DNA of 64,000 bases from JAXGPP01 sp964436865. GTDB lineage: Bacteria > Planctomycetota > Planctomycetia > Pirellulales > Thermoguttaceae. A program made the position numbers and the translations under genes. The notes beneath the pieces were generated by a model, which did not search any database, had not been told where the DNA came from, and was given only the letters and a program-made list of their open reading frames with translations. The DNA lies in the NCBI GenBank assembly GCA_964436865.1, contig CAYTFK010000004.1:1-64000 (forward strand), read 5' to 3'. Shown here piece by piece: positions 34,832-44,115 of this stretch; the stretch's first letter is position 1, and each line of letters opens with the position of its first letter.

Positions 34832-36691
34832 CTACGCGATCACCGCGTCAGGATGCTGCCGGAACCACTCCGCCAACACGGTGAGCGTCCACAACTGCAA
34901 GTTGCGCGTGTTACCGCTTCTTTCCTCCGCAAGGAGCCTCTTGATCGCAGCTCGAGAGAATAGTTCATCAAGTCGGGATTCGGGCGCCAGCAGCGAATGC
35001 TGAAGTCCAGCGAGTTTCTCGCCTTTCAGCCAATCGCTTAACGGTACGGCAAAACCGTGTTTCCGATAGGTGGCTACGTCCGGGCCCAGGCATCGCGAGG
35101 CGAGCTTCCGCAGCAGGTACTTACCCGACAAGCCCGAGCCGTTCATCCGTGCCTTGAACTGCGAAGGGATCCGTGCGGCGAGTTCCACCAAGCGGTGGTC
35201 GACCAACGGCACTCGGACTTCCAAGGCGTGATACATGCTCGTCACGTCCACCTTCGTGAGGATGTCGGAAGGCAGGTACCACTGGTAATCGAGCCACTGT
35301 ACCTGAGAGCAGAGGTCGAGGCCCCGCAGGTCGTCTTCTGCCAGCGACACAAGTGACGGGCGGTCCCGCGCGGTCCTGCCGACATCGTCGCGCCAGAGTT
35401 GCCGCCGGCCGGCGCAGGAGAAGCAGCTCGTCGCTTGCCGTAGAACCTGCAATGGCTGTGTCCGTTCCGGCCAGATGTTCATTCGCCCGAGTTGCTGCCG
35501 GGCCAGCCTGCCGAGCGCATCGGTCCAACTCGACGCAGGACCGCGGAACAGGTTGACGATGCCCTGAAGCCAGGAGTAGCCGGCAAACGCCTCATCCCCG
35601 CCGTCACCCGTCAGGGCGACGGTCACGTTCTCCCTCGCCAGCCTCGACACCGCCAGAGTAGGCATCATCGAGCTGTCGGCAAATGGCTCGCCGAAGTGGC
35701 GCACCAGTTCCGGCAGGCACCCCTGGTCGGCCGGGTCGATCAACTGCTGCCGGTGGCTGGTACCCAATCTGGCAGCCGTCGTCGATGCCACATCGGCTTC
35801 GTTGTACTCGACGTCTTGGAAGGCAATCGTGAATGTCTTGACCGGTTGCGGCATGAGCCGCGACATCTGAGATACTACGAGGCTCGAATCGATGCCGCCC
35901 GACAGAAACGCGCCTACCGGCACATCGGCTACCAGCCGCATCCGCACCGCCTCCGCCAGCTCTGCCTCCAAAGTCTCGGTCCATTCCTCTTCCGAGACGT
36001 CGTAGTCGGGATCGAACTCGAGACGCCAGTACCGCCGTTTCTCGACCTTTCCTCGTTCGTCGACGCTCAGCGTCCAGCCGGGCTCGAGTTTGTAGACGTT
36101 CTCAAAGATCGTCCACGGCGCGGGGATGTAGAGATGCTCGAGGTAAAGATCGACCGCCCGCAGGCTCACCTTCCGCGGGGGCTCGTCGAGCTCCGCGAAT
36201 GCCTGCAACTCGGAGGCGAAACAAAGTCGATCGGGGCTCAGGAAGTAGTAGAGCGGCTTCACGCCCAGGCGATCTCGAACCAGGAAGAACCGTCGCTGGC
36301 GCTCGTCCAGGACGGCAAAGGCAAACATGCCGCGGAAGTGTTCAACACATGCCTCGCCCCACTCCTCATAGCCATGAACGATGACTTCCGTATCGCAATG
36401 GTCGGTGTGGAACCGGTGGCCAAGGCCTTGCAGTTCCCGCCGCAACTCCTGGAAGTTGTAGATTTCGCCGTTGTATGTCACCCAGATCGTGCCATCCTCG
36501 TTTCCGAGCGGCTGTGCTCCGGTCGATAGATCGATTACGGCCAGGCGGCGATGCCCAATGCCGAATCGCCCCGATACGCGCTCGCCGCGGCCATCCGGTC
36601 CACGGTGCCGCAGCCGGTCGGTCATCCGCGCCAACTCCTCGCGAGAGACCTCGCCGCCATCGAATCGTACGATACCCGTAATGCCGCACAT
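34832..36691 (-). CDS. asnB: Asparagine synthase-like amidotransferase 2
   Basis: A 619-residue AsnB-family protein with all catalytic parts: Cys2 in MCGITGIV, RRLAVIDLSTGAQPL, YNGEIYNFQELR and CDTEVIVHGYEEWG in the glutaminase half, and SGGIDSSLVVSQ (near residue 260), TGDGGDEAFAGYSW and a conserved C-terminal RVPLVDHRLVE in the synthetase half. Its sequence is close to the amidotransferases that accompany exosortase/EPS loci (the XrtA-associated type) and to amidotransferase 3 of this window. It probably amidates a sugar carboxylate in the polysaccharide, with glutamine as nitrogen donor; real asparagine synthesis cannot be excluded. Three bases after a GT4 gene. Confidence 0.9.
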   Translation of the reverse strand: MCGITGIVRFDGGEVSREELARMTDRLRHRGPDGRGERVSGRFGIGHRRLAVIDLSTGAQPLGNEDGTIWVTYNGEIYNFQELRRELQGLGHRFHTDHCDTEVIVHGYEEWGEACVEHFRGMFAFAVLDERQRRFFLVRDRLGVKPLYYFLSPDRLCFASELQAFAELDEPPRKVSLRAVDLYLEHLYIPAPWTIFENVYKLEPGWTLSVDERGKVEKRRYWRLEFDPDYDVSEEEWTETLEAELAEAVRMRLVADVPVGAFLSGGIDSSLVVSQMSRLMPQPVKTFTIAFQDVEYNEADVASTTAARLGTSHRQQLIDPADQGCLPELVRHFGEPFADSSMMPTLAVSRLARENVTVALTGDGGDEAFAGYSWLQGIVNLFRGPASSWTDALGRLARQQLGRMNIWPERTQPLQVLRQATSCFSCAGRRQLWRDDVGRTARDRPSLVSLAEDDLRGLDLCSQVQWLDYQWYLPSDILTKVDVTSMYHALEVRVPLVDHRLVELAARIPSQFKARMNGSGLSGKYLLRKLASRCLGPDVATYRKHGFAVPLSDWLKGEKLAGLQHSLLAPESRLDELFSRAAIKRLLAEERSGNTRNLQLWTLTVLAEWFRQHPDAVIA

Positions 36692-36694
36692 CGA

Positions 36695-37966
36695 TCAGCA
36701 GGGCCTCGCTCGGGCCGTTTCCAGCGTGCCGTCCGACAGAAGATCTGAACCTGCGGGATAGTGCGTCGGGCCGCTTCCCATTTCTGACGACGTTTCGCGG
36801 CAGCAAATATCCCGATAGAAATCGAGAATCTCTGTTGCCCGAACTGGCCATGTGAAACGCCGGCTGGCCTGGCGGGCCGCCTCGCGAATGGGGGCAAAAC
36901 GCTCGCGCTCTTGTGCCACTTGTGTAATCGCGACGGCGAGCGCTCGTGAGTCCTCGGAGGGAACGAGGATTCCCGTCTCGCCGTCTTCGATGATCTCCGG
37001 CAGGCCGCCGCTTCGGGCCGCCACGATCAGCGCGCCCGCACACAGCCCCTCCAGCGCAACGACCGGACACGAATCGTAACGCGACGGAATGACAAGCAAA
37101 TCTACGTCATGCATCAACAAACGGGCGGCGGCGTTATCGAGTGCGCCAAGAAACTCAACCGGCAGCCGCTCCCGGGCCACTTGTTGCCTCGCGGTGTGCT
37201 CCGGACCGACGCTTCCGGCGACACGCAGTCGAAGTGGAAGCTTCCGTCGCACACACTCGCCTACTGCATCAATCAGCAGATCCAGTCCCTTTTCGTACGA
37301 CGTTCGTCCGACATAAAGCAACTCGAGCGGGCCGTTTGTGCGGTGGTCCGTCGTGTCAGGTCCATTTTGCGCTTCGTCCACCGCTGCGCGCAGAACGATA
37401 ATCTTCTCGCCAGGCACGCCCCACCGCATCCACTCCTGCCGGAGCGCGTCGCTCACGGTGACCACCCGGCATGCATCGCGTGCCGCGCGCCGGTTGCTCC
37501 AGGCGTAGAATCTTGCCAATTCCCAACGGAAGTCCGAGAAACGGCTTACGGCTCGCAACGAATGCGACACGAAGACGTACGGAACGGTGCTGCGTCGTGA
37601 CCACGCGGCGACGGCCGGTCCCGCACCCCCTGCATGCAGTTCGACGAGATCGAGCGGGTCTTCCTCATGAACCGCTGCCAGCTTCTTCGTCAGATCCCGC
37701 GCTGCGAGGTACTCCCATACCGCCACGCTCAAAAACCCGCGTCCCTCGAACACCTCGGTTCTCACGTGAGGCCACCGCGAGGGCTCGGGCGCCGGTCTTC
37801 CACTGAACAAGGTATAGCGCACCGGTCCACCCGGATAACCGAGATGCTCCACTCGACCGGCAATCTGCGATTGCACCCCTCCCGGCGTAAATGGATCCCA
37901 GTATGCCAGGCCCACATGCAGGGGACGCTGATGGCTCGCGGCAGATGAAGATATCGAAGATATCAT
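36695..37966 (-). CDS. GT4 glycosyltransferase
   Basis: A 423-residue family 4 glycosyltransferase. After a serine-rich start, PLHVGLAYWDPFTPGGVQSQ gives the N-terminal glycine loop. HAGGAGPAVAAWSRR near residue 113 is the usual Gly-rich segment, LLYVGRTSYEKGLDLL near 220 starts the donor domain and SRYDSCPVVALEGLCAG near 300 is the E-x7-E region (first Glu replaced by Asp). Its ATG overlaps the stop of the GT-C gene (ATGA). Retaining sugar transfer on the cytoplasmic face; sugar unknown. Confidence 0.88.
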   Translation of the reverse strand: MISSISSSAASHQRPLHVGLAYWDPFTPGGVQSQIAGRVEHLGYPGGPVRYTLFSGRPAPEPSRWPHVRTEVFEGRGFLSVAVWEYLAARDLTKKLAAVHEEDPLDLVELHAGGAGPAVAAWSRRSTVPYVFVSHSLRAVSRFSDFRWELARFYAWSNRRAARDACRVVTVSDALRQEWMRWGVPGEKIIVLRAAVDEAQNGPDTTDHRTNGPLELLYVGRTSYEKGLDLLIDAVGECVRRKLPLRLRVAGSVGPEHTARQQVARERLPVEFLGALDNAAARLLMHDVDLLVIPSRYDSCPVVALEGLCAGALIVAARSGGLPEIIEDGETGILVPSEDSRALAVAITQVAQERERFAPIREAARQASRRFTWPVRATEILDFYRDICCRETSSEMGSGPTHYPAGSDLLSDGTLETARARPC

Positions 37967-39510
37967 TGTGTATTCGCCGATCGGGCAATCACGAGCAAAG
38001 CGTATTGACCATGATTGATCTCTTCGACGATCCGCGCTTCACGCCGGTCTGGGAAACTCATCCAATCTTCCCGCGAAAGCACGATCGCGTCCCAATCGTG
38101 GGCAAGCCGGGGTAATGCCACGTGCCGATTCCAGGGATTGTAGTGCCCGTCGTTCGGATACATGGTCTCGACCTGCTCGGTCATGAGTCGCCGGCCGTCC
38201 ATAATCCTTAGTGCGAATGACGGTACTGGAGCTCGCCAACTGTAGACGACGACCGGGTTCTCTTTTGCGCGGGCCTGGATCGCCGCGTCGATTCTCTGGC
38301 GGGCTACGGTCGCTCCCTGGCAGATCGCCTGATGGACTTCAAGGTCAAGCAGCATCTGCTTGCCCAGCAGTGCTGCGATCGCCGCCGTAGCTGTCCACTG
38401 AACGGCGCGGCTCGAAAACGCAGGCGTGCGAACCGCCAGCGCAAAGAGCACGACTCCGCCGATTGCACCCGGCAGGAGATAACGGTAGCTTTCGGTCCGA
38501 TACGCGAGCAGGTGGACGAACACAATGGAGACCACCGCAAAGACGCCGAGGCAGCCCACCTGGCGGCGGGTAAGACGTGTTGCCATTGAGCCGCTCGACA
38601 TCAGGCCAGCCACTACGGCACCCGTGCCCAATAGTATGAGGAGATACCAGGGCTTGGCGTGGAGTATTGCGGGCGGGAGATTCGTGAAGAGCAACTCCCA
38701 GGGCGCGGCGTCGGTATCCACGCCTTCGTAGCCCGCAGCGGCGAACCGGCCGGCCCACGACAGCATCCGCGGATAGGCGGCGACCACCGGCAAGGTCATC
38801 ACCACAAAACCGGCGCACATGCCCGCCAGAGAGGAGACGCAGCGTTGCACGCCGCCAAAACGGCGGTTCGATCCCAGCAGCAACAGCGCAAGCAAGACTG
38901 CCGGTACGAACGCCAGAAACGTGAGCTTCACAGCGCATCCCAGACCCAATGCCAGCCCGACCGCAAATGCTCTCCACGTCGAGGGTGTGGAGGCACAATG
39001 CCACAGCGCGGCTATCAGCACGGCACCGACGGGTAGATAGAACAGTTCGGGCGACCAGATCGTCAACCTTTCCAGCGCCGTCGGTGCCAGGAAGAACAGC
39101 CACAGGGCTGACACCTGGAGCGACGCAGGCAACTCCCCCAGCAGCGTTCGCTGCATGAGCCACATTGCGCCGATCATCGCCAGCAAGCCAATGCCGTACC
39201 CGCAGAGCCGAAAGGCATCGAATCGGGCCGGGTGGTTGCCCGTCAAGAGCAGGATGCCAGCACTTAGCAACTGGACCGGAGTGCCTGGATTGTCCGTATT
39301 ACTGGGCACCATGCCGTGCAGCAGCTCGTTGCCCGACGAGAAGTAGATTGCCTCGGGATCATAGAGCCACGCCCAGAACGGCCGCGGCGCAACCACCGCC
39401 TTGTACGCTACCAGCCCGATCAGGGGCGCGGCGGCAATCGCCAACACAATGAACGCAACAGCACAGCAAGGCTGGGCGGGGTTCTTTGCTGGGTTGCGAC
39501 TGGGAGCCAT
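37963..39510 (-). CDS. GT-C type membrane glycosyltransferase (ArnT/PMT-like)
   Basis: A 515-residue polytopic protein with about ten hydrophobic helices. The first periplasmic loop carries acidic residues (YDPEAIYFSSGNELLHG), where GT-C enzymes hold the catalytic aspartate or glutamate, and the C-terminal 120 residues form a soluble periplasmic domain. This is the layout of GT39/GT83 (PMT/ArnT-like) transferases, which use polyprenyl-phosphate-linked sugars. The gene directly upstream (two bases away) encodes a DPM1-like GT2 that could make exactly such a donor, so the pair probably adds a branch sugar in the periplasm. Family assignment is by topology and context more than by motif. Confidence 0.78.
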   Translation of the reverse strand: MAPSRNPAKNPAQPCCAVAFIVLAIAAAPLIGLVAYKAVVAPRPFWAWLYDPEAIYFSSGNELLHGMVPSNTDNPGTPVQLLSAGILLLTGNHPARFDAFRLCGYGIGLLAMIGAMWLMQRTLLGELPASLQVSALWLFFLAPTALERLTIWSPELFYLPVGAVLIAALWHCASTPSTWRAFAVGLALGLGCAVKLTFLAFVPAVLLALLLLGSNRRFGGVQRCVSSLAGMCAGFVVMTLPVVAAYPRMLSWAGRFAAAGYEGVDTDAAPWELLFTNLPPAILHAKPWYLLILLGTGAVVAGLMSSGSMATRLTRRQVGCLGVFAVVSIVFVHLLAYRTESYRYLLPGAIGGVVLFALAVRTPAFSSRAVQWTATAAIAALLGKQMLLDLEVHQAICQGATVARQRIDAAIQARAKENPVVVYSWRAPVPSFALRIMDGRRLMTEQVETMYPNDGHYNPWNRHVALPRLAHDWDAIVLSREDWMSFPDRREARIVEEINHGQYALLVIARSANTQ

Positions 39511-39512
39511 GG

Positions 39513-40355
39513 TCAGTGGCCCGCCCCTCTTGAAGTCACCGGCAACCCGATTGGCGCGTCGTCAGTCTCCTTCTGCCACTGGCGATAGTAACTCGGAGTG
39601 AGACGCAGCGTCGACTGTCGGCTGAAGATCCTTGGTCGCGCGAGTCGCCATCTCCACAGACGGTATGCGAGACTCGTCCAGAGCACCCCGCAACCGTAGA
39701 CCACCGAACGTCCGAAGCTGATCGAGCTGGCCTCTGGAAAGTACTTTGTGGGGCAACTGATCTCTCCGACATTGAATCCGAATGCAAACGCTTGCGCCAG
39801 CATCTGGTTGTCGAATACGAAGCCATCCGAGTTGGCCAATAGCGGCAGCGTTTCCAGCACGCGGCGTGAAAACGCCCGATAGCCGGTGTGAAACTCAGAG
39901 ACTTTCGTGCCCATAAGCACGTTCTGGACCAGCGTCAGCGCTCGATTGAAGAAGTACTTGTAGAGCGGCATCCCACCCGGCAATGCCGTGCCGCCCAGTA
40001 TTCGCGAACCCAACACCACGTCGTAAACCTCCGAAGCGATCATCGCCGCCATCGCGCCCACAAGCCGCGGGTCGTACTGATAATCGGGATGCAGCATGAC
40101 CACAATGTCGGCGCCCGCCCTGAGCGCTTCGCGGTAACAGGTTTTCTGATTCGCTCCGTAGCCGAGATTCTCCTCGTGAATGAAGCAGGGAATACCGAGC
40201 CTTCTTGCCACGCCGAGCGTCTCATCGGTGCTGCAATCGTCGACGAGCAGCACCGCGTCTACCAGGTCAAGCGGAATTTCCCGATAGGTTTCTTCAAGCG
40301 TCTGCTCTGCCTTGTAGGCGGGCATGACGACAATGATCTGCTTGCCGTGAAGCAT
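39513..40355 (-). CDS. DPM1-like GT2 polyprenyl-phosphate sugar synthase
   Basis: A 280-residue family 2 glycosyltransferase of the dolichol-phosphate mannose synthase type. QIIVVMPAYKAEQTLEETY and LLVDDCSTDET open the fold, and the nucleotide-sugar metal site is VVMLHPDYQYDP near residue 105. GSRILGGTALPGGMPLYKYFFNR near 137 and SEFHTGYRAFSRRVLE near 172 are subgroup hallmarks. There is no strong transmembrane pair, so it resembles the soluble DPM1 type. It likely transfers a sugar from a nucleotide donor to polyprenyl phosphate, feeding the adjacent GT-C enzyme. Confidence 0.88.
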   Translation of the reverse strand: MLHGKQIIVVMPAYKAEQTLEETYREIPLDLVDAVLLVDDCSTDETLGVARRLGIPCFIHEENLGYGANQKTCYREALRAGADIVVMLHPDYQYDPRLVGAMAAMIASEVYDVVLGSRILGGTALPGGMPLYKYFFNRALTLVQNVLMGTKVSEFHTGYRAFSRRVLETLPLLANSDGFVFDNQMLAQAFAFGFNVGEISCPTKYFPEASSISFGRSVVYGCGVLWTSLAYRLWRWRLARPRIFSRQSTLRLTPSYYRQWQKETDDAPIGLPVTSRGAGH

Positions 40356-40361
40356 GTCACG

Positions 40362-41291
40362 CTATGCGGGTGAAGATGATGGTTGCCGGCACCGGATGCG
40401 CTTCTGGAATTCCCGCCGCCGACCGATTTCGATGCCGATGTTCATCGCGCACAGGCACACCCGGTCCCACCGCCCCTTGGCGGCCTGCCTCAGTGCACGA
40501 ATGGCGTACCAGACGGCGCGCTTCGCCTCGCCGTTGGCAATCGCGTTCGTCTCAGTCCGCGCGGAATTGGCCCCTTTGCCCAGACCATGGCGATAGAACC
40601 ACCGCAGCGCAAGCCGATCGGCGGGCACGAGGTGCTCGCACGCGGCCTGAGGGAGGTATACGCCGCGAATTCCGGCTGCTTCGGCCCGCCAGATCAACTC
40701 GCTGTCATCATGAGTGCCCTTCCGATCGCCGGATGGGCCCAGATCTTCGCGGTATGTGCCGACGCGTTCGAATGTCGTCCGGCGAACGGCCATGCACGCG
40801 CCGCAGGGAGCCTCGTCTCCCTTCGCATAGTACCGTTCCTGATCGCCCAGATCGTAGAGCCCAAGATAGCCTCGCAGGGCCGGCAACGACTCCTGGCGAA
40901 TCCAGCTTGGCCGGCCGGCCGGAAACCACGGTGTGATCCGGCCGCCGAACCAGCCAGCGTCCGGATGCCGCTCGGCCCCCTCGACAAAAGCAATGAGCCA
41001 ATTGGCGTCAAGCTGCACATCGTCGTCGGTAAAGACAAGCAACTGCCCGCTCGATTCGCCGACCGCACGATTCAACGCAATCGTCTTTCCCTGTCGCGGT
41101 TCGAAGATGTAACGCAGCGGCAGTCGATCGCGGAACTTGTCTGTCACCGCCCGCGTATCATCGCGTGAGTTGTTGTCGACGACCAGCAGTTGCCAGGACG
41201 AGCGTGGAGCGGCCAGCCGGCATGCGCTGGCCAGCGTTGTCTCGAGCACCGCAGCCCGGTTGTAGGTGCAGATGACGACCGATACGCTCAC
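40362..41291 (-). CDS. GT2 glycosyltransferase
   Basis: A 309-residue family 2 glycosyltransferase with a GTG start that shares its first base with the stop of the upstream GT4 gene. Motifs: SVVICTYNRAAVLETTL, LLVVDNNSRDDTR, the metal site LVFTDDDVQLD near residue 90 and CGACMAVRRTTFERVG near 165. The last 60 residues are basic and may bind the membrane. Inverting transfer of an unknown sugar during polysaccharide assembly. Six bases before the DPM1-like gene. Confidence 0.88.
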   Translation of the reverse strand: MSVSVVICTYNRAAVLETTLASACRLAAPRSSWQLLVVDNNSRDDTRAVTDKFRDRLPLRYIFEPRQGKTIALNRAVGESSGQLLVFTDDDVQLDANWLIAFVEGAERHPDAGWFGGRITPWFPAGRPSWIRQESLPALRGYLGLYDLGDQERYYAKGDEAPCGACMAVRRTTFERVGTYREDLGPSGDRKGTHDDSELIWRAEAAGIRGVYLPQAACEHLVPADRLALRWFYRHGLGKGANSARTETNAIANGEAKRAVWYAIRALRQAAKGRWDRVCLCAMNIGIEIGRRREFQKRIRCRQPSSSPA

Positions 41292-42661
41292 TATTTCAGC
41301 CCCGACTCAATCGGTTCATGAACTGAGGCCGGGCCGCGGGCATTCATCGCGACTCGATCTTCGGCCACAGCCATCGACCAGAAGGCGTCATCCTCCCATC
41401 CCTTGGTACCGTGCGTGTGCGGCCATTCGGCACCGGGACAGGGAACTACACGCCGACGGCCGAGTGCGATACGGCACGACTCCGCCAGTCGTGGCCCGAG
41501 CAGCCGGTCAAGCCGGCCGTGAGATTCTTGCGACGGCTGCCACTTCGACTTTCTCGCAGGTAGTTCCATGATCTGGCGAAATCCGCGGTCCCAGGCCTCA
41601 ACCGACCGCGCGACGCAGTAATGTTCCGCCACTGCCTCCCGCCCGCGATTGGCAATTCGTAATTGCAGTCCTTCGTCCAGCCACAACCGTTCCAACTGTG
41701 CGGCGGCGGCCTCGACGTCGCCGGGGGCGTAGATCAGAGCGTTGCTGTCGTGCTCCAGTACCCCGTCATGCCCAAGTCCAAGAAAGGCAGCCGTGACCAA
41801 GGCCGTTCCATTTGCCATGGCTTCCCAGACCACATGCGGGCTCCCTTCCGTCGCGGAAGTCATCAGGAAGGCGTGCACGTTTCGGAAGACGCGTTTCGCC
41901 ATTTCCTGGTGCGGAACACGTCCCAGCCAGCAGACGCTTCCGCTTTCGATGAATTCAGCGAGTCTGTCCCGCAGCGGTTCTTCGTCCGGGCCGGCCCCCG
42001 CCACCAGGCACTGGAAAGGAACTCCGCGGCGTTTCAGTTCGGCGAGAATCAGTGGCAGGTCCAGCGCACGTTTTTCCCGATGATCCATCCGTCCTGCCCA
42101 GCCGATCACCAGACGCCCCTTACGCGGAACGATGGCCGCTGTCGGCGGCACGACGACGCCGGAAGGGGCATACGCGATACGTTCCCGCGCCAATCCGCCC
42201 AATTCATTTGCCAGCCGTGCTGCCAAACGATTCGCGCAGACTGCCCCGTCGAGCACTTTTTGATAGATGGCGATGTTCTCGAACAGGAACGGAATCGTTC
42301 CGTGGATCGTCACTGCGATCCGGGGCGCCCAACTGGCCGCTCCGCGAAGCGTGCCCACTGCGGCCATGGCATCCGGGATGTTTACCGAGTTGACCAGATC
42401 GGGCCGAACGTGGCTGAGTGCGCCGATCACCGCTCGCCTGCGTCCCTCCGCTGTTGCCGTAAAGCAAGGGATCTTTACCCACTGACGATGGGCATGCTCC
42501 GCCAGATACCTCTCTGGTTTGTGATGTCGCGCACCTTCCACCAGGCCGATGATCACGTCCCAGCCGCGCTCGGCTAGCCCCGGCTCCAGGTAGTCGAGCC
42601 ATGTGGCCAAACCGCTCAGTACATACGCCGAGGGGGCAACGAACAGAAGCTTACACGCCAC
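41291..42661 (-). CDS. GT4 glycosyltransferase (tandem paralogue A)
   Basis: A 456-residue family 4 glycosyltransferase with a GTG start (KLLFVAPSAYVLSGLATWL). GWAGRMDHREKRALDL near residue 190 opens the donor domain, and the E-x7-E lies in TSATEGSPHVVWEAMANG near 265. About 80 residues follow the catalytic fold, with GRLDRLLGPRL and an AEW motif. The gene directly upstream (overlap 11 bases) encodes a clear paralogue: both N-termini share the pattern GW-x8-(E/K)GA-x3-(K/R)PER, and both tails share GRLDR and EW. A local duplication is the simplest explanation. Substrate unknown. Confidence 0.88.
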   Translation of the reverse strand: MACKLLFVAPSAYVLSGLATWLDYLEPGLAERGWDVIIGLVEGARHHKPERYLAEHAHRQWVKIPCFTATAEGRRRAVIGALSHVRPDLVNSVNIPDAMAAVGTLRGAASWAPRIAVTIHGTIPFLFENIAIYQKVLDGAVCANRLAARLANELGGLARERIAYAPSGVVVPPTAAIVPRKGRLVIGWAGRMDHREKRALDLPLILAELKRRGVPFQCLVAGAGPDEEPLRDRLAEFIESGSVCWLGRVPHQEMAKRVFRNVHAFLMTSATEGSPHVVWEAMANGTALVTAAFLGLGHDGVLEHDSNALIYAPGDVEAAAAQLERLWLDEGLQLRIANRGREAVAEHYCVARSVEAWDRGFRQIMELPARKSKWQPSQESHGRLDRLLGPRLAESCRIALGRRRVVPCPGAEWPHTHGTKGWEDDAFWSMAVAEDRVAMNARGPASVHEPIESGLK

Positions 42662-44063
42662 TGACTGTCGTCCTTCCTGTCTCTTTCATCGCGGGGCGAC
42701 TCGCGATGCCGGCTGCATGTGAAATCTCTTCTGGCTTGTGATCCAATTCGCGGGCGAAGTGCTCGATTTCCGCGAGCATCTCGGCGGAGTGGTCTCGGCC
42801 GCAGAATGTCCACTCCTCCGCATGAGCGACCGCGGCCCCAAACCAACGCCCCCGGAACTGGCGCACAGAGTCTCTTACCCGAGGTGGGATGTGCCAGCGA
42901 TCCAGTCGCCCTGCCGACGTCTTTTGCAGCGGTGGCAGGGAGCCGTTCCGCATGGGTGGCAGACTCATTGTGTCTTCGAGGATCGCTCGCCAATGCTGCA
43001 CGCTCCGAGTCCAATTGCATTGCGAATCCGCCCGCTGGCGGGCTTGTTCCGAAAGGCGTTCGCTAAGCGACGGGGCCTCGGCCAATCGCTTGATGCACGC
43101 AGCGGCGCCTTCCGTATCGGCAACCGCAAACGTGAGTCCGGTCTTCTCCGGCTCGACGAAGCCCTCGGCGCGGCAGCCCAGATACTCTGCGATCACCGGC
43201 ACCGCCCCATGCGCCATGGCTTCGGGCAACACGTTGGGAAAGCCTTCGTATGCCGAAAGCAGCAGGATCACATCAAGATGAGGGTAGATTCGGCGATAGA
43301 TGTCCTCCTTCGAAAGCCAGCCGTGCATCCTCACGCGCCCCTGGGTGATGTCGCCTGCCAATGCTGACCGCAACTCGTCAAAACACGAGCCGTCGCCCAC
43401 GACGTCCAGAACATATTCAACCGACTGCTCGCGGAGCCGCCGGCACAGCGGGATGAGATCCAGTACCCGCTTGTCGTGCTGCTCCAATCGCGATACCAGC
43501 CCCAGTCTGAGCCTGTCGCCGCAGGCCCTGGGAGTAACGCCCGGTAACGGCGGATCGACGCCGCAGATCGCGCGGCGGACGCGCGACGGCTGGATGCCGG
43601 CCCAGCGGATCGCCATCGCGACATTGAGTGTGGCCACTCCGGCCACCATGTCAACGAAGTCGCGATAGCGGCGCAGGTCCGCCATCTGCTCGGGGAAGTT
43701 TCCAGCTATCCGCGCGAGCACGCGAATATCCAGGCCTGCCGCTTTGACGTGGCAGGCTGCATCGTAGGCTTCCACGAGCGATAACGGAAACACCAGCGAC
43801 GGCCGAAGCTGTCGGATCGACCGCATCACGGCACGAACGCGGCCGTCGTAGTCCAGATGCGAACCGTCGATTTCCACGGTAGGCAAGTCTGGATACCTTT
43901 GGCGAAACCGCTCCGGGCGGTGTTCGTTCGCACCCTTCGCCAGCGCTACGATCGGCTCCCACCCGATCGCCGGCAGCCGGCGGGAAAGCTGTGTGAGCCA
44001 GCTCTCGACGCCGCCCACCGCCGTGTACGACTGGCAGCAGAACATCACGCGCATTGGCTTCAC
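42651..44063 (-). CDS. GT4 glycosyltransferase (tandem paralogue B)
   Basis: A 470-residue family 4 glycosyltransferase. It starts with GTG at 44063 or with the ATG three codons on (MRVMFCCQSYTAVGGVESWL). LGLVSRLEQHDKRVLDL near residue 195 begins the donor domain, and LSAYEGFPNVLPEAMAHG near 265 is the E-x7-E region. A tail of about 100 residues carries GRLDRWHIPPR and AEEWTF, comparable with the tail of the downstream paralogue. Overlaps that gene by 11 bases; 52 bases separate it from the third amidotransferase, one of the larger gaps in the operon. Confidence 0.88.
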   Translation of the reverse strand: MKPMRVMFCCQSYTAVGGVESWLTQLSRRLPAIGWEPIVALAKGANEHRPERFRQRYPDLPTVEIDGSHLDYDGRVRAVMRSIRQLRPSLVFPLSLVEAYDAACHVKAAGLDIRVLARIAGNFPEQMADLRRYRDFVDMVAGVATLNVAMAIRWAGIQPSRVRRAICGVDPPLPGVTPRACGDRLRLGLVSRLEQHDKRVLDLIPLCRRLREQSVEYVLDVVGDGSCFDELRSALAGDITQGRVRMHGWLSKEDIYRRIYPHLDVILLLSAYEGFPNVLPEAMAHGAVPVIAEYLGCRAEGFVEPEKTGLTFAVADTEGAAACIKRLAEAPSLSERLSEQARQRADSQCNWTRSVQHWRAILEDTMSLPPMRNGSLPPLQKTSAGRLDRWHIPPRVRDSVRQFRGRWFGAAVAHAEEWTFCGRDHSAEMLAEIEHFARELDHKPEEISHAAGIASRPAMKETGRTTVSGV

Positions 44064-44115
44064 GAGTAGTTGCGCCGGCAGCGGATTCTAGTCGAGTGCG
44101 GAAGGCAGGCCAAGG

